A stretch of DNA of 64,000 nt, taken from Akebia trifoliata. Lineage: Eukaryota; Streptophyta; Magnoliopsida; Ranunculales; Lardizabalaceae. This document shows, one piece after another, positions 49,501-62,413 of the stretch. A program made the translations under genes and the position numbers. The notes under the pieces are model-generated. The model was not told where the DNA came from. It saw only the letters and a program-made list of their open reading frames with translations, and did no database searches. Numbering within the stretch: the first letter of the stretch is position 1; each line of letters starts with the position of its first letter. The stretch covers positions 46,329,220 through 46,393,219 of the forward strand of contig CM030714.1 of assembly GCA_017979445.1 (NCBI GenBank), read 5' to 3'.

Positions 49501-51203
49501 GTGAGCCTATGATGATCGGGTGTCATTATTGATTCAACATTTGGACATAAATCTAATTTGACAAGCTGCATAATTTTATTTCTTATGAATCACATAATTA
49601 ATTCATAAATGATCTAGTAAAAAATTGGATTGCCAACGTGTTGAATTGGTTATCGTAATCCAAATCCTTGTAATCATTACTTATTGGATCAAAATTAATT
49701 GGATTTTGAGATGATTGGATCCAGTTAAAATTATAATTCCCACCCAATTTTTTGTTGGGAAGCCAATAGCAGGCACCATGAAAAAGTTTTTGAATCAGTG
49801 GACAAGTTTTGATTAGTTGGGGAGGGGACTCTTGGGATAACTTGACATCACTGTGGACACATTTTGTTCCTGACAAATAATATCAATGCAAAGTCACTCA
49901 TGAGAGAGGAATCAATGACATGTTATTAGACTTTTGCAATCTATGACATGGTTTTAAATCTTGTCTGAGATACATCTTGTATCATCCACTCAACGAGACA
50001 AATAGACAAGTCAAATGTATCAGACAAGATTTAAAATCATGGTTCATTTTTCTCATTATTGAACGAGACAACTCAAACATATCAAAAAACTTGTCTAATA
50101 CGAATTGGTCCTATTCATGAACGAGACGAGAAGTCAATATGAGTTTTAAAACCATGATCTACGGTGATGCATTGTCCACATATCACTAAGTCTCAATATA
50201 TATAAATAAATGCTAATGAAACCATATATAATAAATCTAGAACTTTGTTATCCTTCCATACCAAAATTTAGAATAAATAGGATCATCAAGATTCCTTAAA
50301 AGGCATAAAATTGTTGAGTTTAGTTCCACATCAGACATTCATTGCCTTGTGTCTCCCTCCTAATAAGCTCTTGGGCCTCTCCGTTCATTGTCAATTGGTT
50401 TTGAGTTAGACATCCAAATGAATAATTAGTTATTTCTTTTCTTTCATCATCCCTTGTTAACATAATATTAATTGAATGATCATAAATTTGGTTTAGATCA
50501 TGGTTTTAAAACTCAGTTTCGCATTTTGTCTTGTACAAGTCCGATACCGGGTCGTCTCGGACAAGTTTTTCGATACGTTTAAGACTTCTCGCTCAAAAAA
50601 TAAAAAATATTGAATGTGAGGTACTAAATCTTGATAAAAACAAATGACTTGTGAGTTGGTCTCGTTCAATTCCGATACCAAGTTAACTCGGGTGATACGT
50701 CTCAGTCTCACACAAGTTTTAAGATAGAAATCAAATGCTTTCCACTAATGTGTGGATATGTGACTCAATACGCTTATCCACACACACTAAGTTCGGATTT
50801 CATGGAAATGGATAATTGCTAAGGGTTCATGATTTGACTTTCGATCAAGGCAACAACGTTGACAATTAGGAAAAGACGGGATAAAGATGTTATTTTCTAC
50901 AGAAAAGGAACCCCATACAAAGGCAAGCTTTACGAGCCCCAAAAGTCTATTGGATTTCTTCATAGATAGTGTTCAATTTAAAATCCATTATGTTGGACTT
51001 TGAATAGCCTAGATAAGAAAAATACAATTTTCTTTTCAGGAATCAACATAGATCTCCTAATTATCAGATATTAAGGAATATAAGTCGCTCAATGTCCAGC
51101 AATGTTGCACAGAAGAATTTTTCCAAAATTAAAGCATCTTGAGGCCTCAAAACCCTTGTGTAATATGGGAGATGGAGCCACTAAATAGTTGACTTTAGGG
51201 AGA
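46551..51203. other. Intergenic apart from the MITE pair at 48254-48640
   Basis: 49081 starts a taggggtgtgcagatg end of hAT character without a partner. 49930-50160 and 50495-50725 contain ggttttaaaact / aacgagacaa repeats, also in inverted form, which look like a further MITE family. No gene seen. Confidence 0.45.
48254..48640. mobile_element. Pair of related palindromic MITEs
   Basis: 48254-48428 pairs aacattgaaatgtacatcga...ttctcacatt with aatgtgagaattgatgtaca. 48481-48640 pairs gtaacattgaaattgacatc...tttcatgcattggta with taccaataatgtgtgaaaca. Both contain ataatcataga and tcttgat/atttcgat at the centre, so they belong to one family. Confidence 0.55.
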
Positions 51204-51404
51204 GGCACTACCATGGGTGCACATTGGATTGGGTAAATTCGAGAATCGAATCAATCTAAAGTCTTTTGGATTGGTTTGATTCGGATTGAGCATGATTTGG
51301 TTCGAGTGCAGATTGTAAAAAAAAATCCGATTGATTTGGATTGGTTATGGATTAGGGGTATAATAAAATCGAACCAATCTGAAGTATCTATTATATATAT
51401 AAAA

Positions 51405-52329
51405 GAGAAATTTACCAAAATGGTACAGTTTTCATAATTAATTTCGAAAACGATAAATTGTAGCAATTAATTTCAAAAACAGTAATTTACCGTTTTTGGT
51501 AGAAATAGTAAAATGTAAATATTTTTTTTTATCGAAAATACCCTTTTTTGTTTTACATATGCATTTACCATTTCAACCTTAACAATAAATCAAAATCCAA
51601 CTAAATCTTTGGATTCATTCTCTTGCTCGATACTAACAAACACCTGCACTTCGTCTTCTCTGGCATCACCTCCATTCCTCGAATCTTCTATCACCCACTC
51701 GAAAATGATATTTGATCTCAAACCATCAGCTGCATCTTCTGACTTAAAAGCCCCCATCATCGATCTATTGGAGTTGAATTCATCAAATCGACGGTCACAA
51801 ATCATCGATGAAGTTAAAGAAGCATGCTGCACGTGAGGATTCTTCCAAGTAATCAACCATGGAATATCCATGCAAGTAATAGAGGAGACGATTGAAGCCG
51901 TCCATTCGTTCCATGAACAACCAATAGAGATGAAGAAGAAGCATTATAGGAGGGATGAGAAAGTCTCATTCTACAGTAATGCGAATCTGTTTTACTCTAA
52001 AGCAACCAACTGGTGGAGATTGGGTGGAGCTCCAACCCATCCATGGTGCCATCACAGTTAACGTGAAGGGTTGGGTGTGAGTTCATCAAATCGATGATCA
52101 CAAACTACACCAAAATAAAATATGAAAGAGGAGAGGATTTTTTCATAATTTCAGTTTAAAAAATAAAAAAGGGTATTTTTGGAATAAATAATTTTTTTTA
52201 ATACTATTTTCACGAATTGGTAAAAACAATTATTTCGAAAATGGTAAATTACCATTTTCGGAATTAATTGCTATACTTTACCGTTTTGGTAAATAATTGA
52301 AATGTGGTGTATATGTTGGTAAATTTGCC
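51405..52329. mobile_element. MULE-like element carrying a captured dioxygenase exon (Pack-MULE type)
   Basis: Long inverted ends of roughly 180 bp. Left: gagaaatttaccaaaatgg, aattaatttcgaaaac, cgaaaataccctttttt. The reverse complement of the right end has ggcaaatttaccaacat, aattaattccgaaaatgg and aaaaatacccttttttattt. Between the ends lies host gene DNA (51753-52016). Flanks are AT-rich, so the 9-bp target duplication cannot be fixed. Long ends enclosing a gene piece fit a Pack-MULE. Confidence 0.6.
51753..52016 (+). pseudogene. Captured 2-oxoglutarate-dependent dioxygenase (ACC oxidase homolog-like) exon fragment
   Basis: The frame reads PIIDLLELN, RRSQIIDEVKEACCT, stop, GFFQVINHGI, then QVIEETIEAVHSFHEQPIEM, KKKHYRRDEKVSFYSNANLF and YSKATNW. 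This is the N-terminal DIOX_N domain of plant ACC oxidase homolog-type 2-ODDs, which normally have (T)WGFFQVINHGIP and SKxxNWRDTL. The expected Trp codon is TGA at 51834-51836. The match stops after NW, and the rest of the enzyme, including the iron-binding HxD...H, is absent. It lies between the inverted ends of a MULE-like element, so it is a captured, broken piece. Confidence 0.8.
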
Positions 52330-53114
52330 ATAAAAATAAAAGCCTTTCTTAGTTTCATTATTCTATTCTCTATTTCTCTCTTTTTCAAATTTGAAGAAAA
52401 CCTAGTCGTTGTTTGTCTCCATCACCTCGTCACTTGCTACCTCATCGAAAAATGAAGAGATAACCCATCTCTCTCTCTCTCTCTCAACTTGGTTAGTATG
52501 TTATGAAGAGATAACTCATCAAAGTTTTCAACTTCATCTCCTCCATTTTTTTAACAAAAACTCATAAAAAATATACACAAATCTCTATCTCAACTCTCAA
52601 ATGGATATATTCATTTATGAAAAAACTTTCTCAAAAAGTTTGATTCCTTATTTTTTTACGAGAACCTTTATGCCGTGTTTTTTAGATGAAATATACTATA
52701 CTAACTTAGACTTGGATTCGTTAATCTACCATTTATGGATTAGTTTCCTCACTAATCCATCCAAAATACCAATTTTAAAATTGTAATTTTTTTTTAGTCT
52801 CATTGAGCTTCCTCTAATTTTCAATTTATATAGATTTCAGTCAAAATTTAATTATAAAATCATTTTCATTTTAAAAATAGGCATTATTTATGATCTGATC
52901 TAAACGATTTCTCTTTTGAAATAAAAAATATTAGTTTTTCTATTTTGAAAGTGTGAGAACTGAGATCCGATCTAAGGTTGGTTTGGATTGGTTCAGTTCT
53001 ATAAGGTAATTAGATTGGTTCGGTTCCAAATTTGTAGAACCGATCATATTTGGTTCAGTTCCAATTTTGCCAAAATCCAAACAAATCCGAACCATGTGTA
53101 CCCCTAGGCGCTAG

Positions 53115-56100
53115 GCGTTCCACAAAAGTGAGAACAAATTGCATTTTAGACTCTTAATGGGCCTAGTCATAATGGATTTCCTGTTAATGCCTCAACAGCT
53201 TAACCCAAGCCTAATCCATCTAATGAGCCAAATAAAATTCCACTCTATCAACGTCTGACCCCATTAGCAAGTATTCAAACCATTATTAATTTTCAATCTC
53301 AATTTGTCACGTAAAAGCTTTGTCGATCGATCAAAATTGATAAACTACGAAGATTAAAATAGAAAAGACAAAGAACACAAGAGATTTACATGATTCGACA
53401 AAATTGCCTATGTCCACGGGTGACCATGATAATTCTTTGCTGATGAAAACTATGAGAATACAATACAATACAACTTTTAAGATTTCTGAATTTGGAATAT
53501 ATATGGCATCCTAAGGCAAAATATATTTTTTTTAATTATGAAAATGCCCCTAAAAGTTGTATGGATGCCCAAATCGAGCCAATTTTAGGTCCCCACACCC
53601 CCAGCTTCAAGATACCCTAAAAAAACTCAAGTTTGGACCATAAACCAACACAATTTCCATCTCGTCTCGTTCACAAACGATGTCAAGATCATTATTTTAG
53701 ATGAGAAGTTCCTTTTAGATCCATGAATCAAAAAGAAGAATATAAGGAAATTGGCTTAGCTTGATTTTCCCATCACGTCTTATTTACAAACAATATCAAA
53801 ACTCATTCAATCTTGGACAATTTCAAAACCATGATTCATACCTTTTATGGATCAGGCTCCTCTGACCTTATCCATGAAGACTAGGCCAAAACCCAATTCA
53901 TTGATGTTGAGAAATTATGTAAATTTAGAATTGTCATTATAATATGATGTGGTCATTTACAAGAGTAGCCCACCTTAATTGTTAAGAGTCCTTATAGACT
54001 TGTTTCAATAGGAGAATTTATTTTAGTTTTGAAGTAGTATGTACAAGAGTCCCTTTTAACATTAAGAATTCTTTAATACCTTATCAAGTTGTAGTCTTTT
54101 GATTTATTTGGAGTCTAATTGCTAATATTATAAAAACAGAACGTGTGAGTCATTGTAGGCAGAATTTTATATAGCAATAAAGTTTTGATTTTTCTTAACA
54201 AGAGGTTAAGGCTTTTTGTATACTACTTTGCGTGAGATCTACTATCAACGTAGATTCTCTTATCTTCCTTATCTCTTTTATACGATCTTGTGAGTTAATA
54301 TTAAGTGTAGATTTTTGGACTCCATCATAATATATTGAGGAAAAGTAGTCTGCAATAGTAAAGACTACTCAAAATCATGGACTTTTACACATTTTGGTTG
54401 TTATTTAAAAAATTATTATTTATAATTTTATATTATAATATAAAAATATGTAAACTAATATTTTGTAATTTAATATTGTAATTAATGTAGATATGTGTCA
54501 ACAACACTCGCCCTTCTCTTACTATAATATTACATATTGCTTTAGAAATTTCAAATAAATAATTTAGCTTTATAATATTTTGTCATTTAATATAGTAAAA
54601 GAGTTTTTTTTTTTTTTAAATTTTTATAAATTAACTAATTTGGGCTTACCTCAACAATACTCACCCTTCTCTCATTATAATATTGAAAAAAAAAAAAAAA
54701 AAAGAATTTGATTTGTAAAATTAATTTGGACTTAATCCTATAGCTTGGTTGGTATGTTGCGATGCAACTAAGAGATTGTGAGTTCAAGTGGAGCTTACCA
54801 ATAAAAAATAAAAGTAAAAAATAGGTTGCTAGAAGTTGTGGAGGTGAGTTTTTCTTTTACCTTCCAACACCTGGAGATCGTTATGTGCGAGCTTCAGATT
54901 GTCGTAGATGCGATTGTTGCCACCTTTGGGGCACCAAAGTGATTGTGCATGGAACATGATTTCCCCAAGAAAATGTGATTTTCAAGAATACGATTACGCT
55001 TTTCCTTGTAATGGTATGGGCCTTTTGTCCCAATAATTGGGTGTTGGCTGAAAACTCAGATAGATTAGTATCACTTGACCATTATGGATCTAATCCCAAG
55101 CCCTTGGTCTAGAATGTTTGTAACAGGCAGTGCTTGTGCTTACTTGTTAGCAATTAAGCCCAACCCCAGCCTATTTGCATGGCTGGCCATGAAATAACAA
55201 TGCAAGAATGGGCCTAAAAAAATCAAGGCCCAACAGCCCAAATATTTGATTTGCTTTGATCTTAAACATATGAAGATCTCCCATGTAGAACTATCATCAT
55301 TCCCTTTATTGGCATTTGTATTTTTCTTATTTTCTTCCTCGAAGCCTTACTCCCAAATATTTGGGGTCTCCTTCGACTTCATATTTTGCTCCAGACAGCA
55401 AAAACACTAAGCCAAAGATCTCCCCCTTTAGCCCATGGTTCGGAAACTCATCTGACAGTTAAAAAATGTTTGGGATGTGTGATCTTGTTCATGGAGGCAA
55501 TCGATTGAGCAAGACAACATGAATAGCCCATCATATTAATTCAATCAAGATTCGAGGTGACTTTCCAACATTTGTGCTGGGCGAGCATCAGACATTCCAA
55601 GGGAAGGATTGAGCCCATTAGGAATTTCAGATTTGTTGGAATATTGCATATTGTGTGGAGATCATGAGATGGATCTCAGGAACAGCTCAATTATAAATCG
55701 AACATCATTTTCGGAAAAAGGTAAGGGATTCTCCTTTAGTACTACTTGCAATGACTTCAGATCCATTCGATGACATTTGTGAGCATTAATTATCAAAAGA
55801 TCTAAACCTGTTTCCCAAAAATTAATTTGAACTTCAAATGTTATCTCACTTTTGTGTTCGAGCACCAAAAGCATAGGAAGTACAATCCAAATATTTATCC
55901 AAACACTACATAAGTTTAAGCCCATTTATCAACTGAGCCAACTAACAAAAGGATGTGGTCCTAGACCCACAATGTGTATATGGTTGGGGAGGGTGTGTGG
56001 GGGTGGGGGTGGGACACATGGGGTTCAATGTCTCATTTACAAAAGCAACCAACCTCTTTTATGTGTTTCCAAGGTCCACATGAACTTTTTATGTGAGTAA

Positions 56101-56959
56101 GAAATCAAATCAACAACACTTGCAACTATAAAACTACAAAAAATAAAACCAACATTACTGTTAATCTCTGCTGGTTATAATTCTCTTGTCTTGGAGTATT
56201 CTTGTATCTCAACCCAGTGTAAGTTTAATGATTTCAGCTTAAATGCTTAAAATCGACTAACACCCTTTGAATATTTTCAATGCAAACCATTGGCATTGAG
56301 CACCAAATATCTCAATGGGGTTTGTCAGATTTGTTAGGAATAAGCCATAGAAACATGTAAATATTACTCATGATCAAATCTGTTAACATTTGCACTCTCT
56401 ACTTATGCGACCCAACGAGAAATATATTAGGTGCTGGGCTTCGAGCTAGTGACAACGATGCAGAACAACCTTCCATATTTGTGATTTTGGTCTGAAACTT
56501 TATTTGATGGTAGTAAAGCTAACCCTTGGGGAACTTTTTTTTGGTTGATTCATGTTATATATATTGAGATTAAGACCTGATAGCTATGTATCCAAATCAC
56601 TAATCCTCTTAAACATGTATATGGCTGTCATGACAATGAAACTAGAGCTCAAAATGCCTAATAAAAACATTAGGGGTCATCATCTATCACTCTCTGCCCC
56701 CTGTAAGCATTAAAGAGAGACAAAATCCTGATTGTAACTCTTCATCATTCCTGTCTGTAGTGCTCACACCCTTACCATGTGCTCTCTCACAAAAATCTCA
56801 TCTCCAACAAACTGGAATACCCTTTGAAAGCTGTTCTGAAGTTGTTACAGAGATAAAGAACAATATTTGACATTGAGAAAGTAAAACTAAATTATAGACA
56901 TCAAAGTCAAGATACTTGGACACAAAATAAAAAATTAAAACAGAAAAAAATAATCATAA
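53115..56959. other. Intergenic, no gene seen
   Basis: 53905 to about 54310 starts TGTTGAGAAATTATG and contains gcaataaagttttg, like part of an LTR, but its end is unclear. 54735-54790 has a tRNA-like tagcttggttggta ... gagattgtgagttcaag, probably a SINE head. 55980-56020 is a G-rich patch. Confidence 0.45.
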
Positions 56960-58816
56960 TTAAGAGTTCCATATTCCGTTCAATATACTTCGAAATCTGT
57001 TTGTCGATAACTTCTTAATTACCCTCTTTGCCTCCATAACATCGGCTTCTGCAAGTTTTTCAAGGTTCTTAAGATATCTTGAATTTGAAATCTTTCTTCG
57101 TCCGCTGTTGGAACTAGTTAACGTCATTAAGGTAGAGAGGAAGAACCTTTTGTTACCTGATTTCCACTCCTCAGGATCAAGTAATTGAAGAATTCGATCA
57201 ACATTGTTATCTTCCTCAACGAATCTTCTTCTGTTCTTTTGAACCAAAACCATGTTAGAGATTGCTTCCGCTGCCATTTCTCGAACTTCAAATGATCTTG
57301 AATCAAACAATCTCATCAGAACTGGCATAAATCCTGCAACCCCCATTGCCTTCTTAATCTCCTCTGATGTCCCACTGAGATGAAATGCTGCTTTTACCGC
57401 CAATTCTTGAACCGAGACTTCATCATTATTGCGTAAAAAGAACAAGATTCGATCAAGAAATCCGTAACCCAATAAGATTTTGAGAGAATTTGGGGAAGAG
57501 TAACAGAAGGACTCAATTGCTTTAAGTGCAATCTCTCTAGCTTTTGATGAGAAGGAATTTTTCTGATCCAAGACTCGAACAAGTGAGTAGATTCCCCCTT
57601 CTCTGATGAACATTTGACAAATGGGTTCGTCTCCTGAAGCTATAATTTGAAGGAACTCGATCGCAATTAACAGCAAAACTTCATCCCTCGAATTCATAAG
57701 CTTTATGAAGATCAAGACCGCACCTTCTTCAACAATGAATCTCTTGATCTCTTCCACCCTTGCTAGATTCTTTAGTACCCCACAAGCAGGACTCATCAAA
57801 TCTCCTCTGCCATCGCCATTACTACAAATCTTTAACAGCGCGGGAACACCACCATGAGCAGAAACCGACCAAGCATTTTCCGAATTCTCCGTTAATTTCT
57901 TCAAAGTCCTCACAGCTCTTTCTTTCCCTAAATCACTTCCGGACTCCAAAACACAAATCAATGATCCAATGATTCCTGCCTCAACAAGAACACCTTTATA
58001 TGAATCTAATCCTGCAATAACTAAAACCGCCTTTGCAGACTCTTCTTGAATTTCCATCTCCCTAAGTTCAAGAAATTTCACCAAAAGACTAATAATTTCA
58101 CCTGTTTCAATCAAAATCTTCACATATTTTTCATCTTCTTGAACAATCTCGTTCAAGGCTACCAATGCTTGAATTTTCATCTTAGAACCTCCAACCTTCA
58201 ATCTCGTCAACAAGTCCCCGACATAGAATCTCATGTCATCGCGACTAGCGTCAACACAAGGCTTTGATACAACGATGGCGTTGCCTTGAGTCAGAATTCC
58301 AGAAGTATAGACTCCAGAAAGACTCTTGAGATGAACTTCAAACTTTGAAGATACTACATCGAGATCACTCTGCATAAGAAGCTTTCCACTATAGGAAAGA
58401 TTGACACATCGACGTGCAAGTTCATTACATTCATTAACTGTCACTAATATGGCCTTAATGAATTTCGAGAAGGACACATTTTCACCCAAATCACGATTTT
58501 CGGCTGCAATTAGACCAGAATTAAGCGTCTCGAGCTTGCTTCGAATTAACTGCCATTTCACATGAAACACTTTGACAGAATGAGTAAGAGATAATAAAGA
58601 AGATATAGTTTGGATCACTTGCCAGAGATTGGATTTTCCGACGACGGGCGATTCTGGCCATCTTTGCTCTACCTTCTCTTCACCCATTTTTTTCCTCATT
58701 GGTTTGGAAGTAAACTCATTTTCCGGCAAGTTCTGACACACGATTCCGGCAAAAATGGGTTCTTGAATTCTGGTGTGATTGGAGTCTGAGAAGATGAAAC
58801 AAATCAAAACTGACAC
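56960..58816 (-). CDS. ARM-repeat superfamily protein (single exon)
   Basis: Intronless frame of up to 618 residues. Residues about 60-190 form a helical N-terminal region (NLWQVIQTISSLL, LTHSVKVFHVKWQ). From about 200 to 600 there is a series of degenerate armadillo repeats, recognisable by segments such as KIQALVALNEIV, ESAKAVLVIAG, ERAVRTLKKLTE, SPACGVLKNLAR and REMAAEAISNMV. Proteins of this kind are usually described as ARM-repeat or vacuolar protein 8-like and act as protein-binding scaffolds; no enzyme motif is visible, and there is no U-box or F-box. The start is ambiguous. In-frame ATGs lie at 58816, 58699 and 58687. The third (MGEEKVEQRW) looks more like a normal start, and a TATA-like AAATAAATAC at 58845-58836 would place transcription start at or after the first ATG. 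No other gene lies within several kb on either side. Confidence 0.9.
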   Translation of the reverse strand: MSVLICFIFSDSNHTRIQEPIFAGIVCQNLPENEFTSKPMRKKMGEEKVEQRWPESPVVGKSNLWQVIQTISSLLSLTHSVKVFHVKWQLIRSKLETLNSGLIAAENRDLGENVSFSKFIKAILVTVNECNELARRCVNLSYSGKLLMQSDLDVVSSKFEVHLKSLSGVYTSGILTQGNAIVVSKPCVDASRDDMRFYVGDLLTRLKVGGSKMKIQALVALNEIVQEDEKYVKILIETGEIISLLVKFLELREMEIQEESAKAVLVIAGLDSYKGVLVEAGIIGSLICVLESGSDLGKERAVRTLKKLTENSENAWSVSAHGGVPALLKICSNGDGRGDLMSPACGVLKNLARVEEIKRFIVEEGAVLIFIKLMNSRDEVLLLIAIEFLQIIASGDEPICQMFIREGGIYSLVRVLDQKNSFSSKAREIALKAIESFCYSSPNSLKILLGYGFLDRILFFLRNNDEVSVQELAVKAAFHLSGTSEEIKKAMGVAGFMPVLMRLFDSRSFEVREMAAEAISNMVLVQKNRRRFVEEDNNVDRILQLLDPEEWKSGNKRFFLSTLMTLTSSNSGRRKISNSRYLKNLEKLAEADVMEAKRVIKKLSTNRFRSILNGIWNS

Positions 58817-60514
58817 TATAAGGAAGTCTAGTCTTGTATTTATTTCCTTATTATCTATAACGTTTGCAGATGAAACTGAACTTGAAATTCATTTTAGTGA
58901 ACATTTACTACATTGACCCTTGGGGGGGACTAGCTAACTGTTGAGGGGTCAATTAAATGGTTAAAGGGGTAGTGTAGTCATTGTGAGGTCAAAGGGTAGT
59001 TTGGTCCCTTAATTTGTGGGATAGGTGGGTGAGAAGGAAAGGGGTTTGACAAGGGACAAAATGAGGTTGGAGTCTTACCTTTTCTGATGATCATAGATTA
59101 ATGAATTAATAATTGGAGCCTTTGTTTAATATTATGTTGGTTTATAGAAGTACAAGTTAAGAAATCAACCTAAGTGTCACTTATGGAAATATTATGATAT
59201 ATGACATAATTTTGGTTGCTATAGAAGAAACAAGAAACTAAAAACAAAAATAAAAATGTACAACCCACCCATGCTCTATCCTTGTATTTTATGGAAGCAT
59301 TTTTCCAAATATTTGAAGTTGACTGAACAAATCTTTTTTAAAATTATTCATGTCCTGGCTTTCTTTTTCATGATCTCAAACTCCTTACCAAAGATCTTAT
59401 TTATAGATTTATTTATCTTTGTCTTTTAATTTGAATAATGAAAAGTTAAAAGTTCAGCCAAAATATAACCCAAATCACAATTTATGTTATAGTCTTAATA
59501 AATCCATTTCCCTACAAATACTTAGAATAATCTCTAATCAATCATTTTAGATGTGTTTTACTTTTTTTTAAGTAATAGACCAAGTAAGAACTTAGTTAAT
59601 AATCATTATTAGAATATTCATTAGGACTTGGGAAAAGCAGAAACAAACAAATGGATGTCACTTGGACAGTGCAGAGAGAGGTTTTTAAAAAAAGAAAGTT
59701 TTCTTTTCTAAGTAGTCCTAAACAATGGTATGACACAGCCCCCCACACCATGTGAACCCCTTTTGTTAGATGCCTTGATCTTTGGGTCACCTTCGAGGAA
59801 GTGGGGATGAATAATCTTCGCAAACAAGAGAAAGAAAGGTGTTCTATTTCCAACCCCTTTAACAAGTTTAGATTGTGAGTGGAACCACAAAAGCCAAACG
59901 TCACCCACGTCAAAATATAATAAAGTCAAAAGAAAGTGTAAAGAGAATTGAAAATGTAAGCAACTTCAAAATGGAAGATAAGCTTTATGTAAATGTACAA
60001 AAGCTGTAACTAGATAAGTGGGTGGCATGAGCAACATACTTGTAACTATAGAAGATGACAAGAGATATACAAAAAATAATGCATTAAATGTAGAATTTGT
60101 TGTGGTTTGTGGAGCCTGATAGTACTGATTAAGAAGGAGGTACTGTAAATCAAACCATAATAGTCAGATTTTTTGGGGTATTTATATTGCTCGTTTTGGC
60201 TAAATGGTGTAATATATAATTGCGAGTATTTCTTCATAATAGAATTGATGTGATCTGTGGACATATCTCAATCTAGAGGGAATCACATAAAATCTTTGCA
60301 TTTTTTTGTGTGATTGCATCTTGTGTTTGATTTTTTTTTTTTTTTTTCGATTTATTTTCTTGTTTCGGTTGCACCTGTTTTCTAAACAGAATTAAGTATG
60401 TTCATTTTCTTAAAATGCATAAAATACCCATTTTTCATTTTATCATTGATTCTTATTTTATGTAATTTATTCATAATGAGTAAGCTTTGTAACCAATGTC
60501 TAGAGACGGTCTTA

Positions 60515-60670
60515 GTTTTTTTTCATTAAAATGCCATAAATAAGGATTTAATCCTCTTTTCAATGAGACATGTGATTTCTTTCTAAGACATGGTTTTTTT
60601 TCATTAAAATGTCATAAATAAGGATTTAATCCTCTTTTCAATGAAACATGTGATTTCTTTCTAAGACATG
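60515..60670. repeat. Tandem duplication of a 78-bp unit
   Basis: Two nearly identical copies, 60515-60592 and 60593-60670, each containing ttcattaaaatg, ccataaataaggatttaatc (second copy with tc) and catgtgatttctttctaag. Only two or three differences separate them. Confidence 0.8.
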
Positions 60671-61697
60671 TAGGGTAGCATTGTTCTTGGATTAGTAAGG
60701 CATAAAGAGGATTTTGAGGTTTAATTATTGTTAAAAAAAAGTGGAAAGAGACGTGGTGTTAGGTAAGAAGAAGTTGGTTGTAGAATGAAGCAAGGGAGTA
60801 TTGTTTGAGAAAACATGATTTGAGTAGAGAAGAAGTGAAGACTTAGTACCTTAGCTTTTAAGACTGGGTACTAGAACAGTATTTCAGGTTCGTAAGGTTA
60901 AAATGAAAGTGATTTGAAGATAAATAAATATGAAAATTTGGAAAAATGTTGGTGAGGAACAGAAATTTCTGAGTAGGTTTTTGGTAAACTAGTGTTTAAC
61001 ATGTGCACTAGCATGTAAAAGGGTTTGTTTTGTGATGCTAATCATGTGGAACTTGTGGCCTTGAAATGCAAATAAGTCAAAAAAATTCACAAATACAAGG
61101 CAACACAAGCAAACCATAGAGTATTAATTGGAAGTATCATAGTAAGGAAGAAAACGTATAATGTTGAATCCCAATCATATTGACATGTTGTAAGAACAAA
61201 AAAAGTTTCCAAGAATTCAACCACTAGTTATACCCCTAGAAAACCTCAACTATCATTCCTGAATTGGAAATGTAAAATATCCAACTTTTCTAGCTTACAA
61301 TCCCCGAGATCATTTGGATAAGTAAAATGCCGGGAACCGATGATCACAATGACAACATGTTGAACTTGAAGATCTATAACTATTTGTTCAACTTATTTCT
61401 TGGTCATGACTTGCAATAGGTTTTTTGATTAGTGTCTTCCTTATCGACCTAGTATTTCTTGAGATAATTGTCATGGAAAATAGGATGAATGTGGTTAAGT
61501 TAGGGTGGTAATTAAAGTTTGTAAGAAATTTTATCCATGTAAAACTATGATAGGTCGCCACCTTTGTATTGACTAGAAAGCATTGTGAGAAAAATTGTGA
61601 ATTTTTTGCAACATTTTCAATTTGCAATTTAATTTGGATTCATATGTGAAGTTTTGAAAAATACATGTTTATATTAGGTTTAATAAATTTAAAAAAA

Positions 61698-61820
61698 AAA
61701 CACTCAAATACACTCAATTGACGTGAAATGTGCATAGAACCACATATTTTCCTTGTGTATCTCGAGGAAAATCTAAGGTTCTATGCACATTCCTCATCAA
61801 TTTAGCATATTTAAGTGTTT
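61698..61820. mobile_element. MITE related to the one at 8704
   Basis: Inverted arms aacactcaaatacactcaat / ttagcatatttaagtgtt, with gtgcatagaaccacat and aaggttctatgcacat inside and gtgtatctcgaggaaaat at the centre. Confidence 0.6.
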
Positions 61821-62355
61821 TTTTAGTCATTTTAACACGAATTGTTTGTTCTTTTAAAAAACACTAGCCTCAACAGGGTTGAGATTCTCTATCAAATTGG
61901 CGTAATGAAAGCATGTCAATCAATAAATTCAATAAGTATTAAGAGATTGTGTTCAATGTAAAACTCAAAATCAATTTGAATCAATAAATTCAATTGATAA
62001 ACAAGCAACAGTTAGAAAGAAAATAAAACAAAAAGTTAAAAAGTAATTAAGAGAAAATTAGAAACTACTTAAGATTATAACTAGAATTATGGATGTCCTA
62101 CATCACAAACTGATAGTTGAGATGCTCAGGATTCCCAACAAAAATATATCCCCAAAAATAATTGTGTTGAGGTTAGAACTGCTCTCTAGGAAATTTGTGT
62201 TTTCCCCCTATTAATACTAAGATACTCGAACATGCTTTTACTCATTTTCCCTATGTATAAATGAAATTTCAAATAATAATAAATAAATAAAAAAGAATTT
62301 TTACCAAAATGTAGAGAAAGATGGTGAAATTATTTTTTCAAGATTTTCAAAATAT

Positions 62356-62357
<2 letters not shown>

Positions 62358-62411
<54 letters not shown>
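62358..62411. repeat. (AT)n microsatellite
   Basis: About 26 AT units in AT-rich intergenic DNA. No foldback element is seen beside it. Confidence 0.85.

Positions 62412-62413
<2 letters not shown>

Larger units (their letters stand above)
51212..53106. mobile_element. hAT-like element hosting a nested MULE-like element
   Basis: The left end catgggtgcacattgg and the reverse complement of the right end TAGGGGTACACATGG are similar. Flanking 8-bp repeats are ggcactac (51204-51211) and ggcgctag (53107-53114), 6 of 8 matching. Both subterminal regions repeat gattggtt/ggttcggatt phrases. The interior is split by the MULE-like element at 51405-52329. Confidence 0.5.
58817..62357. other. Intergenic upstream of the ARM gene
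   Basis: Contains the 78-bp tandem duplication and one MITE. The two overlapping frames at 59596-59929 have no recognisable family and no conserved features, so I do not call a gene. Confidence 0.5.

Noticed and set aside
54735..54790. tRNA-like promoter boxes (tagcttggttggta ... gtgagttcaag)
   Set aside because: No cloverleaf or acceptor stem can be formed; more likely the head of a degraded SINE.
59596..59929. Two overlapping minus-strand frames of 105 and 73 codons
   Set aside because: No domain or family features, no promoter or partner gene; length is within chance for this composition.
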